From NCBI GenBank assembly GCA_012519645.1, contig JAAYPU010000163.1, forward strand, positions 1-11,514: 11,514 nucleotides of DNA, given 5' to 3'. Shown here piece by piece: positions 7,115 through 11,514 of the stretch. Below the pieces are notes generated by a model. The model had not been told where the DNA came from, made no database searches, and saw only the letters and a program-made list of their open reading frames with translations. The stretch's first letter is position 1; each line of letters starts with the position of its first letter. The DNA is from Clostridiales bacterium (lineage in GTDB: Bacteria; Bacillota; Clostridia; Peptostreptococcales; JAAYPU01). The position numbers were made by a program, and so were the translations under genes.

Positions 7115-7168
7115 AAAAGGAATTATATAATAATAAAATTCCAACATTAATTATCAATTATCAATTGC
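7081..7168. repeat. Heptamer-phased repeat with hairpin, cysQ-pepV gap
   Basis: Seven-nt words AATTGAC, AATAGAG, AATTGAA and AACTGAC (7081-7108) run through the end of cysQ. An imperfect hairpin with arms GGAATT (7119-7124) and AATTCC (7137-7142) follows, then ATTAATT, ATCAATT and ATCAATT (7146-7166). The two tracts are complementary in word content, so the whole block can be read as one large inverted repeat. Confidence 0.75.
7104..7131 (+). promoter_or_regulatory. Repeat-borne promoter for pepV
   Basis: CTGACA (7104-7109) and a perfect TATAAT (7126-7131) are separated by 16 nt. The -35 box lies in the heptamer word AACTGAC within the cysQ 3' end, and the -10 box lies in the loop of the GGAATT/AATTCC hairpin. 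The predicted start is near 7138, about 45 nt before the pepV ATG. Confidence 0.6.
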
Positions 7169-7183
7169 AAAGAGAGGTGTAAC

Positions 7184-8581
7184 ATGGACTATTTAAAAAA
7201 CCTTGAATCTTATCAGGATGAGATGGTAAAAAGTCTGCAAGAATTAATACATATAAGGAGTGTTGAAGGAGAGCCGAAAGGCGATATGCCTTTTGGAGAG
7301 GAAGTACATAAAGCTTTGATGTATATGTTAAACAAAGGAAAAAGTTTAGGACTTGAAATAAAAAATGTAGACAATTATTCAGGACATATTGAGATAGGCT
7401 CCGGAAAGGAAATCCTCGGCATTTTAGTACATCTGGATATTGTTCCTGAGGGAGCAGGCTGGAGCTATGATCCTTTCGGCGGTGAAATTGCAGATGGAAA
7501 GATATATGGCAGAGGAGCTGTTGATAATAAAGGACCTGCAATTGCTGCTCTGTATGCTTTAAAGGCTATTAATGATGCAAGCGTAACATTGTCAAAAAGA
7601 GTACGATTAATTTTAGGAACCAATGAAGAAACTGCCACATGGAAGGACATTAAATATTATTTGGAAAAAGAGGAAATGCCGAGCTTTGGATTTGTACCCG
7701 ATGCTGATTTTCCTGTTATTCATGCAGAAAAAGGTATTCTTATTTTTGACTTGATAAAAAAGATTAAAGGGAATAATGAACCGGGTATTCAATTGAAGAG
7801 TATTACGGGAGGCAATGCTCCGAATATGGTGCCTGATTGCTGCAAAGCAATTATTATGTCAAATGATTATCAAATTGTCTTTGATAAAATAAAAGAATTC
7901 AATGAAAACAATCCATATAAAATAACTTCAAGGATGCGAGGAAAAAGTATGGAATTATCTTCGGAAGGCGTTTCTGCTCATGGTGCGCATCCGGAAAAGG
8001 GTTTAAATGCTATTTCGATACTTCTCAAATTCTTAGGGGAGATAACATTGGCAAACGATGATCACAACACATTTATAGAATTTTATAATGAAAAAATAAA
8101 TTTTAATCTGCACGGAGAAGAAATGGGATGTAGTTTTGAAGATGAAATTTCGGGAAGGCTTATATTCAACGTCGGGCAGATCCAGGTCGATGAAAAGACA
8201 GCAGGACTTACCATAAACATCAGATATCCAGTAACTATGAACAACGAAAAAGTATATGAAGGCATTCGCAGTATTACAGATGGATATGAATTCGGCATTG
8301 TTAAAAAAAATGACCAATTGCCTATTTATCTTCCGTTAGATCATCCGGTGGTAACAACATTGATGAAGGTTTATCAGAAGCATACGGGAGATTTGGATAG
8401 CAAGCCTTTAGTTATTGGCGGAGGGACCTATGCGCGTGCCATAGAAAATGCAGTGGCTTTTGGGCCTTCCTTTGTAGGAGAACCATCCGTAGAACATCAA
8501 AAAAATGAATATATTAAAATAGATTCTTTGATGCGTGCAGCAAAGATTTATGCTGAAGCTATTTATGAACTTGCAAAATAA
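7184..8581 (+). CDS. pepV: PepV-type M20 metallodipeptidase
   Basis: A 465-residue cytoplasmic di-zinc dipeptidase of family M20A, close to the usual PepV length of about 470. Ligand motifs are in order: HLD (83-85), GRGAVDNKGP with the bridging Asp (D114), NEET with the catalytic Glu and metal-binding Glu (E148, E149), VPDADFPV (D173) and SVEHQKNE (H438). The lid/dimer-like domain occupies the middle (about 190-370), and GGGTYARAI lies near 407-415. The enzyme should cleave dipeptides with a free N-terminus, feeding amino acid supply. The ATG is preceded by AGAGGTG at 5-6 nt. The gene is probably monocistronic: it has its own promoter in the upstream repeat, and a new promoter begins just after its stop. 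Confidence 0.92.
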   Translation: MDYLKNLESYQDEMVKSLQELIHIRSVEGEPKGDMPFGEEVHKALMYMLNKGKSLGLEIKNVDNYSGHIEIGSGKEILGILVHLDIVPEGAGWSYDPFGGEIADGKIYGRGAVDNKGPAIAALYALKAINDASVTLSKRVRLILGTNEETATWKDIKYYLEKEEMPSFGFVPDADFPVIHAEKGILIFDLIKKIKGNNEPGIQLKSITGGNAPNMVPDCCKAIIMSNDYQIVFDKIKEFNENNPYKITSRMRGKSMELSSEGVSAHGAHPEKGLNAISILLKFLGEITLANDDHNTFIEFYNEKINFNLHGEEMGCSFEDEISGRLIFNVGQIQVDEKTAGLTINIRYPVTMNNEKVYEGIRSITDGYEFGIVKKNDQLPIYLPLDHPVVTTLMKVYQKHTGDLDSKPLVIGGGTYARAIENAVAFGPSFVGEPSVEHQKNEYIKIDSLMRAAKIYAEAIYELAK

Positions 8582-8584
8582 TGC

Positions 8585-8613
8585 TTGATTAATATGACAT
8601 AGTCTGATAAAAT
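8585..8613 (+). promoter_or_regulatory. Promoter of the FMN riboswitch-ribU unit
   Basis: TTGATT (8585-8590) and TAAAAT (8608-8613) are spaced by 17 nt, directly after the pepV stop. Transcription would begin near 8620, about 17 nt before the aptamer. Confidence 0.55.
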
Positions 8614-8635
8614 ATTTGATGAAAATTAATAAAGT

Positions 8636-8748
8636 AGTCTTCGGGGACAGGTGAAAATCCTTACCGGCGGTTAAAGTCCGCGAGCACACAAGTGTGTTGA
8701 ATCTGTGAAATTCAGATACCGACAGTTAAAGTCTGGATGAGAGAAGAA
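8636..8748 (+). ncRNA. FMN riboswitch (RFN element) aptamer
   Basis: All conserved blocks of the RFN element are present in order. They are CTTCGGGG-CAGGTGAAAATCC, ACCGGCGGTTAAAGTCCGCGAGC, a variable ACACA-AGTGTGT hairpin (about 8685-8699), CTGTGAAATTCAG, ACCGACAGTTAAAGTCTGGATG and the closing GAGAGAAGAA. It binds flavin mononucleotide and controls the downstream riboflavin transporter gene, lowering expression when FMN is plentiful. The distance to ribU (about 120 nt) leaves room for the expression platform at 8776-8810. Confidence 0.97.
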
Positions 8749-8775
8749 CTAAGCATTTAAAGTGATGTTATTTTC

Positions 8776-8810
8776 AGCCCGAAGAGTATTCTTCGGGCTA
8801 TTTTGTTTTA
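8776..8810 (+). terminator. Riboswitch-controlled intrinsic terminator
   Basis: AGCCCGAAGA (8776-8785) pairs with TCTTCGGGCT (8790-8799) around a 4-nt loop, followed by ATTTTGTTTTA. The 5' arm segment CCCGAAGA (8778-8785) is also perfectly complementary to TCTTCGGG (8638-8645), the 5' strand of the aptamer base stem. Pairing with the aptamer strand would form an antiterminator without FMN, and FMN-stabilised P1 would release the arm to form the terminator. Confidence 0.9.
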
Positions 8811-8867
8811 TCTCACATACTTTGCTTACGAAGATTACGAAGGTTTATTAAGCTAGGAGGAGATAAT

Positions 8868-9479
8868 ATGAAACAAGCAATTGAAAAAAAAGGAACCAAC
8901 GTATCGCTAAAAACAAATTTTCTGACAAAAACAGCAATCTTATCAGTTATTGCTTATATTCTTATGCTTTTAGACATTCCGGTTTTCTTTTTTCCGGGTT
9001 TTCTGAAAATTGATTTGAGTGATTTGCCGGCTCTTTTAGGAGCTTTTGCATTAGGACCTGCTGCCGGTATCATTATTGAGCTGATAAAGAATGTATTGCA
9101 CTGGATTACGGCAACTCATACTGGTGGTGTAGGAGAACTTGCAAACTTTATTGTAGGCTGCGCATTGATCATACCTGCTGCATTTATTTACAGAAAGAAT
9201 AAGAACAAAATAAATGCAGTTATAGGAATGTTAACAGGGATTGTGGCTATGAGCCTTGTCGCAGCTATTGCAAACTACTATATTTTATTACCATTCTATG
9301 CAAAGATTATGCCTTTGGAAGCTATTATTGAAATGAGTGCTGCGGCAAATGCTTTCATTACAGATATCAAAACGCTTATTCTGTATGGAATTATTCCTTT
9401 CAACATCTTTAAAGGCGTTATAATATCCGTAATTACGGTTCTGATTTATAAAAAACTATCACCAATATTGCATAAATAA
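8868..9479 (+). CDS. ribU: Riboflavin ECF transporter substrate-binding subunit RibU
   Basis: A 203-residue integral membrane protein with about five to six hydrophobic segments (roughly 20-42, 52-73, 90-107, 115-145 and 165-195) and a positively charged N-terminus and loops. The segment PGFLKIDLSDLPALLGAFAL (43-62) and the GPAAGIIIELIKNVLH stretch that follows are typical of RibU/ECF S components. Control by an FMN riboswitch identifies riboflavin (or FMN) as the likely substrate. The shared EcfA/EcfA'/EcfT energising module is not in the window and should be encoded elsewhere, as for group II ECF systems. TAGGAGGAG lies 5 nt before the ATG. The stop codon sits inside a perfect 17-bp hairpin (9468-9504). 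Confidence 0.92.
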   Translation: MKQAIEKKGTNVSLKTNFLTKTAILSVIAYILMLLDIPVFFFPGFLKIDLSDLPALLGAFALGPAAGIIIELIKNVLHWITATHTGGVGELANFIVGCALIIPAAFIYRKNKNKINAVIGMLTGIVAMSLVAAIANYYILLPFYAKIMPLEAIIEMSAAANAFITDIKTLILYGIIPFNIFKGVIISVITVLIYKKLSPILHK

Positions 9480-9504
9480 TCTGCAAAGCAGATTATTTAT
9501 GCAA
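9468..9504. terminator. Perfect 17-bp hairpin across the ribU stop codon
   Basis: Positions 9468-9484 and 9488-9504 are exact reverse complements around an AAA loop. The ribU stop (9477-9479) is within the 5' arm. No T-tract follows, so this may be a transcript-end structure or mRNA stabiliser rather than a classic terminator. It could also be a repeat insertion that reset the end of the gene. Confidence 0.55.
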
Positions 9505-9675
9505 ACTAAGAATTAAGGAAGGAATTTTGCGATGCAAAATTCCTTCTTTAACTTTCATCTTTCATCTTTCATCTATATAGATATGAATGCAGAAATTTTC
9601 TAAAGAAAATTTCCTCCTTAACTGTTATCTATTATTTATTATCTTTTATCTATGTCTTAGACCTGAGACCTGTAC
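9505..9675. repeat. Heptamer/hairpin repeat, copy before tsaE
   Basis: This is the fullest copy of the family. It has AACTAAG/AATTAAG words (9504-9517), a perfect hairpin 9518-9530/9534-9546 (arms GAAGGAATTTTGC, loop GAT) and three TTTCATC words (9553-9573). A second hairpin follows at 9592-9600/9605-9613 (GAAATTTTC, loop TAAA), then a 7-nt-period tract at 9620-9674. Segment 9620-9670 is matched, inverted, by 11339-11389 with 3 mismatches in 51. Confidence 0.85.
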
Positions 9676-9704
9676 TTGTATAACCTTGTCCCATTAAGTA
9701 TAAT
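9676..9704 (+). promoter_or_regulatory. Promoter of the tsaE-tsaB-rimI operon
   Basis: TTGTAT (9676-9681) and perfect TATAAT (9699-9704) are spaced by 17 nt. The predicted leader is short, about 27 nt. The -35 box starts directly after the repeat tract. Confidence 0.55.
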
Positions 9705-9737
9705 ATATAAGTATAACTAACGATTTTGGGGAGTGCC

Positions 9738-10190
9738 ATGCAAAAAATTATAAGTCATAATGAATATGAAACAATAAAAATAGGTGAAAGAATAGCATCA
9801 AAATTAAAAAAAAGTGATATTGTCTGCCTGGAAGGAGATTTAGGCGCCGGTAAGACGACATTGTCCAAAGCCATTGCATATGCTCTTGGCGTTAAGGAGC
9901 ATGTCACAAGCCCTACTTTTACAATAGTGCATGAATATGAGGCTGTAATACCGCTTTACCATTTTGATGTCTATCGTATCGATGACATGGATGAAATGTT
10001 TGAAATAGGTTTTGAAGAATACATTTACGGAGAAGGGATATGCCTTATAGAATGGGCGGATAAAATCAAAGAGCTTATACCTGAAAACAGCATATGGATC
10101 AGCATATCGTATGGCAATAATATAGATGAACGTGAAATACAAATAAATGGGCTTCCGGAAATAGATTTTATTCAATCAGAGAGGAAATAG
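9738..10190 (+). CDS. tsaE: tRNA t6A synthesis ATPase TsaE
   Basis: A 150-residue P-loop ATPase (family usually about 150-155 aa) of the complex that makes N6-threonylcarbamoyladenosine at A37 of ANN-decoding tRNAs. Visible are the Walker A motif GDLGAGKTT (33-41), SPTFTIVHEY (59-68), HFDVYR (75-80) and IEWAD (104-108). I chose the ATG at 9738 because GGGGAG (9728-9733) lies 4 nt upstream. An in-frame TTG at 9726 has no ribosome binding site and overlaps that site. Only 4 nt separate it from tsaB, so the genes are co-transcribed. In the family TsaE regulates the TsaB-TsaD heterodimer through ATP hydrolysis. Confidence 0.93.
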   Translation: MQKIISHNEYETIKIGERIASKLKKSDIVCLEGDLGAGKTTLSKAIAYALGVKEHVTSPTFTIVHEYEAVIPLYHFDVYRIDDMDEMFEIGFEEYIYGEGICLIEWADKIKELIPENSIWISISYGNNIDEREIQINGLPEIDFIQSERK

Positions 10191-10194
10191 TGAT

Positions 10195-10884
10195 ATGAAA
10201 ATATTGGCGATAGATACTACCTCGTCGGCGGCTTCGGTGGCTTTAATCGATTCTGATAAGCTGATAGGAGAATATACAAGCAATGCAAAGCTGACACATT
10301 TACAAAAGCTCATGCCTATGATAGAACAACTACTGATGCATTGTGAAGAAAGCTTTGAGAATATTGAGGCTATAGCCGTTTCTGAGGGGCCGGGTTCATT
10401 TACCGGAATCCGCATTGGAGTTGCTACTGCGAAAACCTTGTCACAGGTTGGAGATATCTCAATTATTGGCGTGCCCACATTAATGGCAATGGCATATAAT
10501 ATTCCTTTCTATTCAGGAATCATTTGCCCCATATTAGATGCCAGAAGAAATCAAGTTTATTCAGCGGCATATAAATGGGAAGGGGATATTTGCAAAGAGG
10601 TAATTAAAGCGGATGCTTACAGCATTGATGAGATAACAGAGGCATTAAAGGCGTATGAAGATGTGATTTTCTTGGGTGATGGTGTAAATGCTTATAAAAA
10701 CAATATCCTTTCAATACTTCCTAATGCAAAATTTGCACTGCCGTACTTGAAAACTCAAAAAGCTTCTTCTGTAGCTCAGCTGGGCTTGAAGATGGCATCG
10801 GAGAAAAAATTACAAAACTGCTATGAAATGAAACCGGAGTATTTAAGAAAGCCTGAAGCAGAAAGAAATCTGGAGAATAAATAG
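10195..10884 (+). CDS. tsaB: tRNA t6A synthesis subunit TsaB
   Basis: A 229-residue ASKHA-fold protein, near the E. coli length of 231. The N-terminal MKILAIDTTSSAASVAL, the THLQKLMPMI segment (34-43) and SEGPGSFTGIRIGVATAKTL (63-82) are signature regions. TsaB is a catalytically inactive paralogue of TsaD and scaffolds the TsaD-TsaB-TsaE complex in the cytoplasm. A GAGGAAA site lies about 8 nt before the ATG. The stop is 1 nt from the rimI start. The rather diverged C-terminal half (about 120-229) is normal for this family. Confidence 0.93.
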   Translation: MKILAIDTTSSAASVALIDSDKLIGEYTSNAKLTHLQKLMPMIEQLLMHCEESFENIEAIAVSEGPGSFTGIRIGVATAKTLSQVGDISIIGVPTLMAMAYNIPFYSGIICPILDARRNQVYSAAYKWEGDICKEVIKADAYSIDEITEALKAYEDVIFLGDGVNAYKNNILSILPNAKFALPYLKTQKASSVAQLGLKMASEKKLQNCYEMKPEYLRKPEAERNLENK

Positions 10885-10885
10885 T

Positions 10886-11338
10886 ATGATGGAAGAAGTC
10901 ACCATAAGGCAGATGTTAATAGAAGATTTGAATGATATCATGGAGATAGAACGGCTTAGTTTTTCCACATGCTGGACAGAAGCCTCCTTTTTACATGAGC
11001 TTCAGGAAAATAAGAATGTTACAAGATATTTATCTGCTGTTTGCAGCCAAAAGGTTGTAGGTTATGCAGGCCTATGGAAGATTATTGATGAAGGGCACAT
11101 TACAAATATAGCCGTTCATCCGCAATATAGAAAAAAGGGCATTGGAGAAATGCTGCTTAAGGAGCTGATTGCTAAATCAGAATCCGAAGGAGTATTAAGA
11201 TTTACTCTAGAAGTTCGTACATCCAATAAACCGGCAATAGCACTTTATAAAAAAATGGGTTTCGTCACGGAAGGAGTCAGGAAGGGATATTACAGTGACA
11301 ATAATGAAGACGCAGAAATTATGTGGAAACGAATATAA
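10886..11338 (+). CDS. rimI: Ribosomal protein S18 N-terminal acetyltransferase RimI
   Basis: A 150-residue GNAT-fold enzyme that acetylates the N-terminus of ribosomal protein bS18 (and probably other proteins) with acetyl-CoA. The acetyl-CoA loop is RKKGIG (82-87) after NIAVHPQY. LEVRTSNKPAIALYKKMGF (108-126) is the RimI signature, and E109 and Y121 keep the 12-residue spacing of the catalytic Glu and Tyr of enterobacterial RimI. The first of two adjacent ATGs is chosen because GGAGA (10872-10876) is 9 nt upstream. The usual clostridial neighbour tsaD does not follow; a repeat element does. Confidence 0.92.
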   Translation: MMEEVTIRQMLIEDLNDIMEIERLSFSTCWTEASFLHELQENKNVTRYLSAVCSQKVVGYAGLWKIIDEGHITNIAVHPQYRKKGIGEMLLKELIAKSESEGVLRFTLEVRTSNKPAIALYKKMGFVTEGVRKGYYSDNNEDAEIMWKRI

Positions 11339-11440
11339 GGTCTCAGGTCTCAGACATAGATAATAAATAATAAATAATAGATAACAGTTGAGGAAGGAAT
11401 TTGACGAAAAGTCAAATTCCCACCTTCACTAATCACTAAC
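11339..11440. repeat. Heptamer/hairpin repeat after rimI, inverted relative to 9620-9670
   Basis: It begins immediately after the rimI stop. Words are GGTCTCA x2 (11339-11352), GACATAG, ATAATAA x2, ATAATAG and ATAACAG (to 11387), then a perfect hairpin 11396-11405/11411-11420 (GGAATTTGAC, loop GAAAA) and CACTAAT/CACTAAC (11427-11440). Positions 11339-11389 are the reverse complement of 9620-9670 with 48 of 51 identical bases. Confidence 0.85.
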
Positions 11441-11447
11441 TGGTATG

Positions 11448-11514
11448 TTCCATGACATCGTGGAGTATTTTCTTCCATGACATCGTGGACTCTAAGTGCT
11501 GGTTTTGTTCCATG
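11448..11514. repeat. Cluster of 17-bp semi-palindromic repeats, cut by window end
   Basis: TTCCATGACATCGTGGA occurs exactly at 11448-11464 and 11473-11489, and its first 7 bases begin a third copy at 11508-11514. Each unit is an imperfect palindrome (TCCA...TGGA, 12 of 16 symmetric positions). The words CTGGTATG and CTGGTTTTG precede copies 1 and 3. It differs in sequence from the heptamer family and could be a binding-site array or the edge of a mobile element. Confidence 0.7.

Noticed and set aside
7161..7541. A 126-codon antisense frame over the start of pepV
   Set aside because: Low-complexity product opposite a confidently identified catalytic domain.
9726..9737. A TTG start adding four residues to TsaE
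   Set aside because: It overlaps the GGGGAG site that serves the ATG at 9738 and has no ribosome binding site of its own.
11448..11514. CRISPR array
   Set aside because: The repeat is only 17 bp, spacings between units are 8 and 18 nt, and no cas gene is present.

Overview
This AT-rich window looks like the chromosome of a low-GC, Gram-positive anaerobe of the class Clostridia. The signs are strong Shine-Dalgarno sites, sigma-A-type promoters, a PepV dipeptidase, an FMN-riboswitch-controlled ECF riboflavin transporter (RibU), and a compact tsaE-tsaB-rimI operon. I cannot name the genus from sequence alone. All supported genes are on the + strand. Most are housekeeping or general metabolic genes, and I found no defence system, CRISPR array, prophage or complete insertion sequence.

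Layout. 1-520: a small protein with weak resemblance to the FlgJ rod-binding domain, bracketed by repeats. 520-880: an AT-rich gap holding one GC-rich REP-like palindrome and a promoter. 882-4334: two tandem paralogous long-chain acyl-CoA synthetases, 15 nt apart. 4437-4655: a stand-alone NifU C-terminal-domain Fe-S protein. 4841-6106: a membrane-anchored CapA-type metallophosphatase-fold protein. 6311-7114: a CysQ-type phosphatase. 7184-8581: PepV dipeptidase. 8585-9479: promoter, FMN riboswitch, terminator and ribU. 9738-11338: tsaE-tsaB-rimI, which covers part of the tRNA t6A pathway plus the ribosomal S18 acetyltransferase. 11448-11514: the start of a different repeat cluster that runs off the window.

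The least ordinary feature is between the genes. At least six intergenic regions carry degenerate tracts with an exact 7-nt period, alternating with short hairpins built on GGAATTT/AAATTCC-like arms. Related words recur in both orientations. One 51-bp stretch (9620-9670) reappears inverted at 11339-11389 with 3 mismatches, bracketing tsaE-tsaB-rimI. The tracts run into the 3' ends of capA and cysQ and form their last codons. In the cysQ-pepV gap, a repeat appears to supply the -35 box of a pepV promoter. This resembles the short tandemly repeated heptamers (STRR) described in cyanobacteria, but with a hairpin partner.

Functionally the genes are mostly independent units: fatty-acid activation, Fe-S delivery, nucleotide/inositol phosphate hydrolysis, peptide breakdown, riboflavin uptake under FMN control, and tRNA/ribosome modification.
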